Of a DNA stretch of 64,000 bases, positions 33,280 through 42,912 are shown one piece after another. Each line of letters starts with the position of its first letter. Position 1 is the stretch's first letter. The notes below the pieces were generated by a model. It saw only the letters and a list, made by a program, of their open reading frames with translations. It had not been told where the DNA came from and did not search any database. Origin of the DNA: Cydia pomonella (taxonomy: Eukaryota > Arthropoda > Insecta > Lepidoptera > Tortricidae); the NCBI RefSeq assembly GCF_033807575.1, contig NC_084726.1, positions 6,014,001-6,078,000 of the forward strand, read 5' to 3'. The translations under genes were made by a program, and so were the position numbers.

Positions 33280-35500
33280 GATACAATAGTTATTTACGAT
33301 ACAAGTGCAGAAAGCAGGAAATTCGGCAAGAGTGGTGATAAATGGCGAGAATTACCTATTCGCACGTGAATTGTGCAACGTTTTACAGTACATGTGTATG
33401 GCCCCGTAAATTTTCGACATAGGCACGGAAAGTAGCAACATATGTACTGTAAACTGCATTCTACCACCATCAAATGCATGTTCTACGTTGATATACAGCC
33501 CAGGTTTTAGTAGGTATTATAACGCAAATGTGTAACTTTTACTGTTTCAGTAATCTTTAAATACTCCATCTAGTGAGTAAATCTGGGTATTCAGCTCAAA
33601 AAGCTTGCCTGTAGGCATTGGTTAACCACGCTGAAATCTACTTTGGGAAATGTAAGGGCTGCCTCTTAATGAAAAGGGCACAGAGGAATTTCTACGAGTA
33701 GATGGGCATTTATACGTAAAGTTGTATCGTTGACACAGTTGGCTCATTGTAAACTTTAATTATGATGTACAAGATGATGTTGCTGCAGTCCGAGTGCAGT
33801 CTAAGTTAAGGTCTTTCCATGATTAATAATAATAACATTCGTTGCTGTCAAAATTTCATAATTTGCTCTGTTATAATATTCATATTTTGTAGGTGAAGCG
33901 TGGCACTGTTAGTTAAAATTAAAGTCCTTTAATTCATCAGATTCAAGACTCAGCCCAGTTTCTTAAAGATAATTCAAAAATTATGTACAAAAGATTTCTA
34001 AAACGCATTGTCTCCACATGGAATTCATACACATCATTCAATAACACTATTTCCTTAGATGAATAAAATAAATATTGTGGGACCATATTATTGCTTTACA
34101 GGCTCAATTCAGAACTCAACTTAGAACTTAAAAGACTCGTAAGTTTTTGAAGCGCAGAGTCGCGGTATGTTCAAATTTAGACTAAAAGGACTCGTTCCTG
34201 CCAATACTATAAGTGGCTCTCCGATGAAGCCTTGGCAAAATACCGACATAATGTTACGAAAATTTCGTACGTCAGTTCAAAAAGAAAGGAAATTTTATAC
34301 CAATTCGTACTCAGGTTATAATTTGTAATATTTAAGTTATAATTAGTATTAATATTCGAAACATCAAATTAAGTTAATTAATAGCGAGGTTTTACCACGG
34401 ACAGGCCAATAAAATGTATAAATAGTTTATGATGAATAGCCAGAACAGCCTTGAATCAATATGAAAATAAACTATGAAGGTGACCTAGAATTTTAATTAC
34501 AAGACTTAGGCCAACAGATTACCAGTTTGCCGGATGATATTAGTCTGTCAGTTAACGCAAAAGGTCACACACTAACATTTCCATTTCGGGTTTCAGCCTG
34601 ACGACTAATACAAACCGAGAGTGTCTGGCCGCTTGACGATTCCGGTCAGCGTCGACAGATATAGGCCGGACAGTCCGTGGTCTTAGGTCGAACATTGACG
34701 ACTTTCAACTGCAAGTGTGAATACTTCACACAGCCACACACAGAGGTGTAGTCACAGAGGTGGCAACAGGGGCAATAATCGCTTGTGTGTAGACGTTATT
34801 GGCCTAGGACGGCAGGCCGCCCGATAGGACTAGAGATTGCAGCTCAAATTCAACTCTTTCCCCAGGTCTAAGTACAGTCAGCATCAAAAGTAACGGTGAC
34901 CTTCATTCTTCAATAAATTAACAATATCTTCTTGAGCAGACTGGCATTTTCAGGGATGATGGTAAGAGGCCTGACTGAAGGGTGTCCTTAGTTTCTTGGA
35001 GCTGGGGAGGTATGTTAGTGTGGGATGCTACCTGCGTAGACACACTGGCATCTGAGCTGATCTGATTATTATTTTTTTATCAAAAACTTATTATTCTATA
35101 ATATCTTAAACTGGGACGTCGTCACTAAGAGGCGTGGTGAGCTCTAGGTACCTATTATATAATCCAAACATAAACAAATTGTTATCTCAGAGTCGAGCTC
35201 TCTTGCATTTAAACGAAGGCTCGTTCTATTGTCAAAACGTCATATTTTGACATAACCTTTGTTAAAATAAGTTATATACTTACCCTTATTGTTGGTTGAA
35301 TGTAGTATGTACGCTTCCAAACCGGGGGTCAGGCTGCGCCTCCTGTCAAAATCATTGGCGTGCACGCCAGTTTTTACGAAAAGCGATAGGGGAAATTAGG
35401 TCAAGTTGAATTTTTGGTAACTTCGGGGAGATTTATATATTTGATTTGGGTAGTAGTAGTTGGAAACTATATGGCAGAATCTTTGTCAACTAAGTAGGTC
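33280..35500. other. Non-coding DNA, nothing recognised
   Basis: CAGTCAGCATCAAAAGTAAC near 34875 resembles the end of the MITE at 54128-54247. Nothing else has a partner. Confidence 0.4.
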
Positions 35501-35506
35501 ACTGAT

Positions 35507-35620
35507 TTAAACTTTCACACATTATTAACTCATAGAAACGGGACTTAAGTTTTAACGTCGGAGGTAAATTTAAAACCTAATACGCGATTAAGTCCCGTTT
35601 ATATGAGTTAATAACTAAGT
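35507..35620. repeat. MITE-like inverted repeat, AACGGGACTTAA arms
   Basis: TTATTAACTCATAGAAACGG GACTTAA (from 35524) faces TTAAGTCCCGTTTATATGAG TTAATAA (to 35614), one mismatch. A half copy is at 2006-2076. Confidence 0.7.
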
Positions 35621-35624
35621 AGGT

Positions 35625-36096
35625 GTCTGAGGAAATCCAATTCACGAGTATAGTATAACTAGGATATGAAATAGCAGCACAGATAAATAACGCAAGCAAG
35701 CAAGACAGACGTCATACGAAAATAATAAATCTAACGAAAAAAATCGGCAAAAAGTAAAAATCGCTCTCAAGTAAAATCCATAAAAAAGTAGTAAACACCC
35801 AAATGGCTGATCCCGTCTTACAGCATTAGGTCCCCGATATAATAACGCCGACAGACAGATAGACAGACGGCCGTGCGGGCCATCCTTCACTATTGATGAC
35901 GTCATTTGTCTAACTGACCCCTTGGGGCCGATACGTGAACTGAAATTGGCTTGGCGCAAGTTAGAAGAGATTGTAATATTCTTGGGAAATCAGCTTGGTT
36001 TTAAGAAAAGGCAAGGGCGCTTTCATTTAACTGTGTACCATTAACGTCCGGTTAGCAATCGTCACAAAACTGAGCGGTCAATATCAAACCCCTATA
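35625..36096. other. Left flank of the BEL/Pao insertion
   Basis: AGACAGATAGACAGACGG near 35851 hints at a family G fragment. A 105-codon minus frame (35642-35959) lacks motifs. Confidence 0.4.
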
Positions 36097-36101
36097 CATT
36101 T

Positions 36102-36304
36102 TGTTCACTCCCTACACTGCACTGCACTTCCTACCTTTTGTAATGAAACACTTCACTTGACAACTTAATACTCATTTATTCCGAAACCAAATTTACCTTA
36201 TAAGGGGCTGTAGAAAAATCTTAATAGCGTGAAGTAGCCGATAGATCAGCGACATCTACTGTGAAATTGGGCAACTATAAAAACTAAACATACTACATTT
36301 AACA
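36102..36304 (-). repeat. 3' LTR of the BEL/Pao element
   Basis: 203 bp, TGTT...AACA in both readings. It contains on the coding strand AATAAA (36175-36180), a likely poly(A) signal, and CCTTATAAGG (36196-36205). Compared with the other LTR I see differences only in the outermost few bases at its 36102 edge (TGTTCACTCC here, GGTTACTCC there). Confidence 0.93.
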
Positions 36305-36323
36305 TTATCGGCCCCCAAGGACG
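36305..36323 (-). other. Polypurine tract of the BEL/Pao element
   Basis: On the minus strand CCTTGGGGGCCGATAA runs directly into the TGTT of the 3' LTR. This purine-rich stretch is the expected primer site for plus-strand DNA synthesis. Confidence 0.6.
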
Positions 36324-36485
36324 ACTTGTCCTTCATAAAGATCCATGTAAATAAAACAAACCAAGAATAGTGAAGTAAACAGCACGTGAAAACATGAATC
36401 AATAATAATAAGGTTAAATTACATAGTGAAACTCAAATAGAGCTATTCTTCAAAACTAAAACACATTAAACTTCTTAACAGATAG

Positions 36486-39400
36486 TTAAGGATCCAGAGG
36501 TAGAGGGCAAATTTTAGCAATGGGTCTTCGAAAAGTACCATTCTTTAATTTCAACGTAACCACTCGTGTTAAACCATCTCTACCAGGATGCTTATCTATT
36601 ATACGACCTAACAACCACTTTCCGGGAGGGAGTCTTTCATCCTTGACCAAAACTACTGTTCCAATATCAGGATCAGGATTAGTAACGGTCCATTTATACC
36701 GGTTTTGTAGTGTTGTTAAATACTCAGAACTCCAACGAGTCCAAAGCGATTGCAACATCCTTTGGAGCAATTGCCACCGATCCAAACGGGATACTGGCAC
36801 AGTGGCGAGACTTTCTTCCGGAACAGTGATAGGAGCTTCGCCTATAAGAAAATGTCCCGGTGTAATTGGAGAAGCATCATCAATAGAATTACTGATGGGA
36901 GTTAGTGGCCGAGAATTTACACAAGACTCCACTTGAGTCAACAGTGTAGAATACTCTTCGAACGTGAGAAGAGTTTGTCCGATTACACGCTTAAGGTGAG
37001 ACTTGATCGACTTCACGCCGGCTTCCCAGAGTCCACCAAAATGTGGTGAGCCAGGAGGAATAAAGTGCCATGTAGTTTGGTCATTTGCCAAAATCTCAGA
37101 TATTTCTCCAACTACTTCTGAGTTCCTATTCCTAAACATGGTGTCAAGCTCTTTAGACGCTCCGATGAAGTTGGTACCACAGTCGCTCCACAGATCACTA
37201 CAATGACCGCGTCTAGAAGTGAAACGACGAAAGGCGGCAATAAAAGCAGCCGTGGACAAGTCACTCACAAGTTCTAAATGAATGGCCTTGGTCACGGTGC
37301 AAACAAACAAAGCAATGTAGGCTTTACATGTACGTTGACATCTACCTGGGTACAATTTTAAATGGACTGGACCAGCAAAATCCACTCCACTTTTACGGAA
37401 GGGCTTATCTGGCGTTACACGACACGCAGGTAACTGACCCATCAATTGATTGATCGGTGTTGCAGACTGTTTGAAACAAGGGATGCATTTATGAACAACT
37501 TTCCTAACTAAATTTTTAGCACCGATTATCCAGTATTTGCAACGAATTCCATTCAGAGTCAGTTGAGGACCTCCGTGCAAACAATGAATATGAGCATCAT
37601 TCACAATCAAAACAGCTAAGTGACATTTCGAGGTTAGAACGACAGGTGACTTTGTATCAAAATTAACATTTGCATTACGTATGCGACCAGTAACTCGAAT
37701 AATGCCATTTTCGTCTATAAACGGGGCAAGTGGGGTCAAAACATCAGATTTCGGAAGCCTTTGGCCTTTTCTCAGCATTTGTAACTCTTCCTGAAACCAA
37801 AACTCCTGAGAGAGTCGAATGCAAACTTTTGTGGCATATCTCAATTCGGTAACTGTAAGATGCTGAGGAAAAATCTCAGGAACTATCTGATTATTTTTTA
37901 CATCAATATGTGCTTTACACAGCTTTACAAATCGCAATAAGTATGCTGTAACGCGAATCAATTTTGTCAGAGTAGAGTATCTAGCCAAATATGTAAGTCG
38001 ATCATCACTCTCATTCGATACACCAGCTTGAAGTGCTACTATCTTACTATCATTTCCTTTCGAATTTTCTTTGGCTTCTAGTTGTGTTGTTGGTATGTCG
38101 AGAGAAAGTGAGCGACAGTTATCAAAATCATTCTTTTGGTGAAGTACAGTTGGTCCGCGCCACCACAACTCGCAGTCTTTAAACAGATCGGGACGAATGC
38201 CACGCGACGCAACGTCTGCAGGGTTTTCTGCCGATTTTATGTGGTGCCACCGGCCACTACTTACATTATTAACAATCTCAGTGACTCTATTAGCTACGTA
38301 CGTTTTCCAAGTGCTAGGGTTTCTTCGAAGCCACGCTAAGACAATCATTGAATCTGTCCACGCAAATACAGATTCTTCGGGCAAACGAAGACTGTGCTGA
38401 ACATCTTTGAGTAACTTCGAGAGCAATACCGCGCCACATAGTTCCAATCGTGGGACGGAGACTTGTTTTACTGGTGCCACTTTTGTTTTAGCAATGACAA
38501 GTGACACGTAGATTCCGTGGGGCGTGATAACTCGCAAGTAAACAACAGCAGCGTAAGCTAAACAAGAGGCATCACTGAACCCGTGAATTTCCACTCTTTC
38601 CTTGCCGTCAAATTGTGTGTGAACCCAACGATCTAAATACAATATTGGCATGTGACAGAGCTGGTCCCTGTAGCTTGACCACTCTGTGGCAAGTTCGAGA
38701 GGAAGTTCATCTGTCCAACCAATACCACTCAACCAAAGTTTTTGCAAAAACATTTTTGCAGTGATAATCACAGGCCCTAAAAAACCTAAAGGGTCATATG
38801 ATTTAGCTATGTCCGACAGTACTGACGTTTTGGTGAAGCGTTCTGTGGGTTCCGAAATATCTACCTTAAGTTCGAAGACATCGTGATGTGAGTTCCATTT
38901 GATACCTAAAGCTTTGATGGTATCATCAAGCTTAATCTCGACACTTGGTTGATTAGTTTTTTCCGAACTAGGAATATTCTTCAACACGTCAGGACTGTTG
39001 GATGCCCATTTGTGCATTTCAAATTTCCCTTTTGCCATAGCTTGTGTGATACGACTCTGTAACTTAGTTGCTTGTTCCACGTCATTCGCACCAGTGAGTA
39101 AGTCATCCATATAAAAGTCATTACTTATAATTTCAACTAAGTCTGGGAATTGCTCTTTTTCGTCTTGTGCAAGCTGCTTCAATGTGCGAATAGCGAGGAA
39201 CGGAGCACATGACGTACCATATGTCACAGTTAACAAACGTTTCTCGACGATTTCATCTTGTGGAGATGAGCGCCACAGTATGCGCTGATAGTCAACATCT
39301 TCTTCAGCGACGAGTATCTGGCGATACATTTGCTTTACGTCAGCAAGCAGACAAATCTTGTGAGTACGCCAACGAACAATGAGATCTCGCAAGTCTTGTA

Positions 39401-40493
39401 ATAGTGATGGTCCAATAAGTAACTCGTCGTTCAGAGATGAGCCATTTGACGGCTGTGCAGTTCCATCAAAGACCACGCGAAGCTTTGTTGTGCTGCTGGA
39501 TTCTCTTATCACAGCGTGGTGGGGGAGATGATAGACTTTGTGAGTTGGCTTATGTTGTGGGTCTACATCTTCTAGATGATTCAGCTTCTGATATTGATCG
39601 ATGAAGTCCGCATAATCCTTCTGAAATTTAGGCTTGTTTGCGAATCTTTTCTCCATGTGCATTAGTCTCTGTAGTGCGATCTGTCGATAGTCGCCTAATT
39701 TATTTTCGTGATCATCTTTAAAAGGTAATCGTACGACATATCGTCCATCATCTTGTCTATAGTGGGTTTCTTTATAGTGCTCTTCACATTGTTTTTCAAG
39801 ATGTGTTATCGGTTTCTCATGTGGCTTGTACTCTTCAGTCTCCCAGAATTTGCGTAGGAGTTGATCTACCTCGATGAGTGCGTGGTGAGCTACAATATTG
39901 TGAGGTGGCAGATCACTTCGTGATTTAGACGCTCCAGAGACAAACCATCCGAGTTTCGAGTTTTGTGCTATAAGCTTGTCATCGTTATATTTGTGAAGTC
40001 CGTCTAGCAAAATAAATGCATAGACCTCGGCGCCCAGTAGAACATCAATAGGTCCCGGCGATTGCATGTGAGGATCCGTTAGTTGCAATTGGGACAGGGC
40101 AGGCCATTGTGAGATGTCAAACTCCTTTGAGGGTAACCAACCATTTATCTTCGAGAGTACGTGAGCGTTAACTTGCATTATATAGTGAGTATCTATCGGT
40201 GAGTAAATATCTAAGTTAACGACGTGTCGTGGCAATGATGCTTGATCTTCGAGACCTGTGATATTAGCTGGCTGCAAAGTCTTCTTTAGTCGCAGTAGTT
40301 GCACTGCAGACTCCGTAATGAAGGTTCCTTGTGAGCCTTGGTCAATAAGGGCTCTGAGTTGTACGAGAGAACCACTGCTATCTTTCAAGCATATCTGTGC
40401 TGTGGCTAATATCACTTGTTTTCCTATTTGTGAGACCTTCAGACTTGTGAGTTGCTTGGTTTGTGTGTCATCAGGTTCTATGGGTTTCTCCAT
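36486..40493 (-). CDS. pol: BEL/Pao Pol polyprotein (protease, RT, RNase H, integrase)
   Basis: A 1335-residue frame without stops. Order of domains seen: retropepsin-like protease at about 30-190, with active-site DQGS at 51-54 (DSGS/DTGS is commoner in retropepsins; Q is a variation I also know from BEL elements); reverse transcriptase at about 320-500 with ADVKQMY (catalytic Asp 385) and YMDD at 461-464; Pao-type RNase H at about 635-770 with candidate acidic residues D641, E684, D714 and D760; integrase zinc-binding region at about 965-1006 ending CIPC (1003-1006); integrase core with the D,D,E triad D1038 (GVDFAGP), D1104 (WSDCGTNF) and E1157 (GGLWEAGVK); and a C-terminal tail at 1230-1335 matching the DUF5641 type. 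The first ATG is used here, but the frame is open upstream to about 40754 through the zinc knuckles, so real translation probably begins by readthrough or frameshift from gag. Acts in cytoplasmic particles and then in the nucleus for integration. Confidence 0.95.
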   Translation of the reverse strand: MEKPIEPDDTQTKQLTSLKVSQIGKQVILATAQICLKDSSGSLVQLRALIDQGSQGTFITESAVQLLRLKKTLQPANITGLEDQASLPRHVVNLDIYSPIDTHYIMQVNAHVLSKINGWLPSKEFDISQWPALSQLQLTDPHMQSPGPIDVLLGAEVYAFILLDGLHKYNDDKLIAQNSKLGWFVSGASKSRSDLPPHNIVAHHALIEVDQLLRKFWETEEYKPHEKPITHLEKQCEEHYKETHYRQDDGRYVVRLPFKDDHENKLGDYRQIALQRLMHMEKRFANKPKFQKDYADFIDQYQKLNHLEDVDPQHKPTHKVYHLPHHAVIRESSSTTKLRVVFDGTAQPSNGSSLNDELLIGPSLLQDLRDLIVRWRTHKICLLADVKQMYRQILVAEEDVDYQRILWRSSPQDEIVEKRLLTVTYGTSCAPFLAIRTLKQLAQDEKEQFPDLVEIISNDFYMDDLLTGANDVEQATKLQSRITQAMAKGKFEMHKWASNSPDVLKNIPSSEKTNQPSVEIKLDDTIKALGIKWNSHHDVFELKVDISEPTERFTKTSVLSDIAKSYDPLGFLGPVIITAKMFLQKLWLSGIGWTDELPLELATEWSSYRDQLCHMPILYLDRWVHTQFDGKERVEIHGFSDASCLAYAAVVYLRVITPHGIYVSLVIAKTKVAPVKQVSVPRLELCGAVLLSKLLKDVQHSLRLPEESVFAWTDSMIVLAWLRRNPSTWKTYVANRVTEIVNNVSSGRWHHIKSAENPADVASRGIRPDLFKDCELWWRGPTVLHQKNDFDNCRSLSLDIPTTQLEAKENSKGNDSKIVALQAGVSNESDDRLTYLARYSTLTKLIRVTAYLLRFVKLCKAHIDVKNNQIVPEIFPQHLTVTELRYATKVCIRLSQEFWFQEELQMLRKGQRLPKSDVLTPLAPFIDENGIIRVTGRIRNANVNFDTKSPVVLTSKCHLAVLIVNDAHIHCLHGGPQLTLNGIRCKYWIIGAKNLVRKVVHKCIPCFKQSATPINQLMGQLPACRVTPDKPFRKSGVDFAGPVHLKLYPGRCQRTCKAYIALFVCTVTKAIHLELVSDLSTAAFIAAFRRFTSRRGHCSDLWSDCGTNFIGASKELDTMFRNRNSEVVGEISEILANDQTTWHFIPPGSPHFGGLWEAGVKSIKSHLKRVIGQTLLTFEEYSTLLTQVESCVNSRPLTPISNSIDDASPITPGHFLIGEAPITVPEESLATVPVSRLDRWQLLQRMLQSLWTRWSSEYLTTLQNRYKWTVTNPDPDIGTVVLVKDERLPPGKWLLGRIIDKHPGRDGLTRVVTLKLKNGTFRRPIAKICPLPLDP

Positions 40494-40754
40494 AGTGACT
40501 GTATTCGCAGTTATACTCTGGTGGTGTAAAAGCGTATGGTGTTTGCGATTACAGGTTCTACATGTTGTGGCTTGTCTACAATTCCGTATGGAATGTCCTT
40601 TGACAAGGCAATTGAAGCATAAGTTGTTGTTTCTTACAAATTCTTTGCGTTGATCTATGCCGAGTTGTGCAAATTCCGTGCAGTGGCAGATGTAGTGACT
40701 TTTCTTACAATATGTGCATTCCGTATCAACTTCAGCGGTGAAAGATTCTTTATT
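40494..40754 (-). other. Zinc-knuckle (nucleocapsid) segment in the pol frame
   Basis: Open in the same frame as pol and upstream of its first ATG. It encodes three knuckles: CTYCKKSHYICHC (40686-40718, with neighbouring codons), a classical CX2CX4HX4C reading CFNCLVKGHSIRNC (40578-40619), and CRTCNRKHHTLLH (40524-40562), the last typical of Pao gag proteins. In relatives these knuckles follow the DUF1759 gag domain in one frame; here they are +1 relative to gag. Confidence 0.85.
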
Positions 40755-40769
40755 TCACATTCTTTATTT
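40745..40769 (-). repeat. 14-bp tandem duplication at the gag stop codon
   Basis: ATTCTTTATTT occurs at 40745 and again at 40759 (plus strand). The gag stop codon (TTA on plus, 40750-40752) lies in the first unit. A 14-bp unit is not a multiple of three, so the number of units changes the frame relation between gag and the knuckle/pol frame. Confidence 0.8.
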
Positions 40770-41709
40770 TAGGTGCAGTAGCTGGTAGTTGAAATGTGGT
40801 CTCTTTCTTATCTTTCTTCTGTGTCGCTTGTACCATTTCCATCGCTCTGAATCGTCCCTCTAAGTATGATGTGAGCTTCTTATACGTGGGTAACTCTATA
40901 GATGAACCAAGCGATTGCTCCCAAGCTTTGTGAGTTTCACTATCTAACTTGGATACCACAATATGCACGATTATCGAATCCCAAGTAGTTGTATCAATCT
41001 GCAAATTTGCTAGACTACTGAGACACTGGTTTGTAGTATCAAGAAGATCCTTGAGGCCTTTAGAGCATTCGTACGTGAGTTTCTTCTGATTGAGCAGGCG
41101 ATTCAGTATGGTATTAGCTATCACTCTATCATTGCTGTAGCGGCAGACTAAGGCGTTCCAAGCCTTCCCATAATTTGCGGCTGTGAGTTCGAAATGACGG
41201 ACTACTTGTTCTGCTTCACCCTTCAAGCTTGACCTCAAATAATGATGCTTGTGTATGTCACTCAGACCTGGCTCATTGTGTACCATAGAGATGAACAAAT
41301 CCTTGAAGTGCATCCATTCTTGGTAATCACCGGAAAATGAAGGGAGGTTTATCGGTGGGAGTTTACTCTTTGTGACAACTTGAGGTTGAGATGCATGAGG
41401 CACTTGAGGTGAGGCACCTTCTTGTATTGTGACAGATTCCGTCAGTTCCAATAAACTAGTCTTGAACTCCATATAGAAATCTTCAACATCATTATAGAGT
41501 GCTTTCAGTTCCTTTTTCTCTTCAACGCTTACTGAAGACTTAAGAATTTCTCGGTGTTCAGCAAGGAATTGATTCCAGTATTCTTCAAGCGACTCTATCC
41601 GTATTTTCAAGTAGCTTGCTGTATAACGCGTTGACGAAGTTTTCTTGTGATTAGTGTGAAGTCTTTTAATCTGACTAAAAAGTTCTTCTTGTGATGCTAT
41701 GTTAGCCAT
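40750..41709 (-). CDS. gag: BEL/Pao Gag-like protein (DUF1759 type), lacking its zinc knuckles
   Basis: 319 residues from an ATG at 41709. Residues 1-95 are charged and helical-looking (LKIRIESLEEYWNQFLAEHR). LPPINLPSFSGDYQEWMHFK at 117-136 opens the DUF1759 capsid-type domain, which runs to about 265 and includes the block HYLRSSLKGEAEQVV. This domain forms the particle shell in Pao elements. The frame ends at a TAA right after a lysine-rich tail (KKDKKETTFQLPATAPKIKNVK abridged: KKDKKETTFQ...KIKNVK), before any CCHC knuckle. Whether pol is made by frameshifting here or the stop is a lesion cannot be told from one copy. Confidence 0.88.
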   Translation of the reverse strand: MANIASQEELFSQIKRLHTNHKKTSSTRYTASYLKIRIESLEEYWNQFLAEHREILKSSVSVEEKKELKALYNDVEDFYMEFKTSLLELTESVTIQEGASPQVPHASQPQVVTKSKLPPINLPSFSGDYQEWMHFKDLFISMVHNEPGLSDIHKHHYLRSSLKGEAEQVVRHFELTAANYGKAWNALVCRYSNDRVIANTILNRLLNQKKLTYECSKGLKDLLDTTNQCLSSLANLQIDTTTWDSIIVHIVVSKLDSETHKAWEQSLGSSIELPTYKKLTSYLEGRFRAMEMVQATQKKDKKETTFQLPATAPKIKNVK

Positions 41710-41725
41710 TATTGTTTAAAATTTG

Positions 41726-41987
41726 CTAAGTTGAATGACAGATTTCAAAGTCTATTTGATTCTAAGTTTATTTTTGAACACAATTTTTCAAAGTGTTTTT
41801 TAACCGAAATTACGCTAAGTCCAAGAATTCACAAAATCGACTAAGTCCAAAATTTAAACAAATTATTCTAAGTGTTTTTTCAACGGTTTTTTTCTAAGTC
41901 CTAATTTTTCATTCACTCGAAATTGCACTATGTCTTTTTTCACACAAAATATTCTAAGTGTGTGTTACCGCGAAAATTAACTAAGTC
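41726..41987 (-). promoter_or_regulatory. Array of CTAAGT motifs at 26-27 bp spacing in the element's leader
   Basis: On the plus strand CTAAGT(C/G/T) starts at 41762, 41815, 41841, 41868, 41894, 41954 and 41981, with one-mismatch versions at 41789 (CAAAGTG) and 41928 (CTATGTC). Gaps are 27, 26, 26, 27, 26, 34, 26 and 27 bp. The sequence between motifs is A/T-rich but poorly conserved, so the motif itself appears to be what is kept. Two looser matches lie at 41726 and 41746. Sense-strand motif: (G/C)ACTTAG. Function unknown; see findings. Confidence 0.75.
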
Positions 41988-42031
41988 TTTGACACTTCAC
42001 ATTTCCACTGTCACTGTACTCACGATTATCC

Positions 42032-42233
42032 GGTTACTCCCTACACTGCACTGCACTTCCTACCTTTTGTAATGAAACACTTCACTTGACAACTTAATAC
42101 TCATTTATTCCGAAACCAAATTTACCTTATAAGGGGCTGTAGAAAAATCTTAATAGCGTGAAGTAGCCGATAGATCAGCGACATCTACTGTGAAATTGGG
42201 CAACTATAAAAACTAAACATACTACATTTAACA
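42032..42233 (-). repeat. 5' LTR of the BEL/Pao element
   Basis: About 202 bp, same sequence as 36102-36304 apart from the outermost bases at its 42032 edge. Coding-strand start TGTTAAATGTAGTATG. AATAAA at 42104-42109 and CCTTATAAGG at 42125-42134; the TATAA within the latter may act as a TATA box. Just downstream (41990-42031) I cannot identify a convincing tRNA primer-binding site. Confidence 0.92.
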
Positions 42234-42238
42234 CATTT

Positions 42239-42689
42239 TGTCAGGAAACTGACGCGTGACTTAAACAAAGCAAAAGTTTAAATGAAAAACCACATAAACA
42301 CGAACAGCATTAGCATTATAAGCTGTTACCTAAAATTGGACAAACATCTACCATGTTATGAAAGCTACAGATGATCTTAAATAAATAAATAAAAAGCATT
42401 CAGGACTGCATGTATTGACGCACGTAAGGCCTTATTGCTTCGATCATCACAGATAAAAAATAAAAACCAATATTTTTAGAAGATTAAGACATGTCTTTCA
42501 ATGTGTTGAAATACTTACTATGAATGTGGGTACATTAGTATGATTTATTGCTAATACCTAAACAAAAACTTTTCTTATTTAACGGATCACTAACACACTG
42601 TTATAAGAGGCCATACACAAAATATATATCTGCTACATTTTAAATTAAAATTTAGAATTCATATAGGACGGCATTGGGCAAATTCCCCC
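42239..42689. other. Right flank of the BEL/Pao insertion, nothing recognised
   Basis: AT-rich, no motif; starts with TGTCAGGAAACTGACG, the continuation of the pre-insertion target. Confidence 0.4.
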
Positions 42690-42794
42690 AATTGAACGTA
42701 CAGGGATTGGACGTTCAGTGAACTGGAGGTACAGAGATTGGACATTCGTGTAATTGGACATACGAGGATTGGAGGTTTAGGAATTAGACATTCG
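42690..42794 (+). repeat. Degenerate tandem array, ~16-bp unit, ~7 units
   Basis: Successive units: AATTGAACGTACAGG, GATTGGACGTTCAGTG, AACTGGAGGTACAGAG, ATTGGACATTCGTGTA, ATTGGACATACGAGG, ATTGGAGGTTTAGGA, ATTAGACATTCG. Consensus near ATTGGACRTTCR. Period drifts between 15 and 16. Confidence 0.7.
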
Positions 42795-42912
42795 AAGCCA
42801 GAATACTTCTCATTGCATTTGCCTCTTCTTACATTTCGAGGCGGATGCAAAAAGTCAAGGCAAGTCAATACTTTGTGTCCATATTATTTGAAATTATTTT
42901 ATTCCATACCTG

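Larger units (their letters stand above)
36097..42238 (-). mobile_element. Full-length BEL/Pao LTR retrotransposon
   Basis: A 6.13-kb provirus-like element read on the minus strand: 5' LTR (42032-42233), leader (41710-42031), gag-like ORF, zinc-knuckle segment, pol ORF, 3' LTR (36102-36304). CATTT occurs immediately outside both LTRs (36097-36101 and 42234-42238), the 5-bp target duplication expected for this superfamily. Domain order protease, reverse transcriptase, RNase H, integrase and the Pao-specific sequence features identify BEL/Pao rather than Gypsy or Copia. No env-like ORF is present. LTRs look identical across almost their whole length and pol is uninterrupted, so insertion is recent; the gag stop before the zinc knuckles is the main doubt about autonomy. 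Confidence 0.93.

Noticed and set aside
36520..40653. Several plus-strand frames of 66-138 codons opposite the pol gene
   Set aside because: They are shadows of the minus-strand pol ORF, which has all expected catalytic motifs.
42000..42031. Primer-binding site next to the 5' LTR
   Set aside because: No stretch complementary to a tRNA 3' end (expected to begin TGG) is convincing directly after the LTR; the LTR edge here has also diverged.
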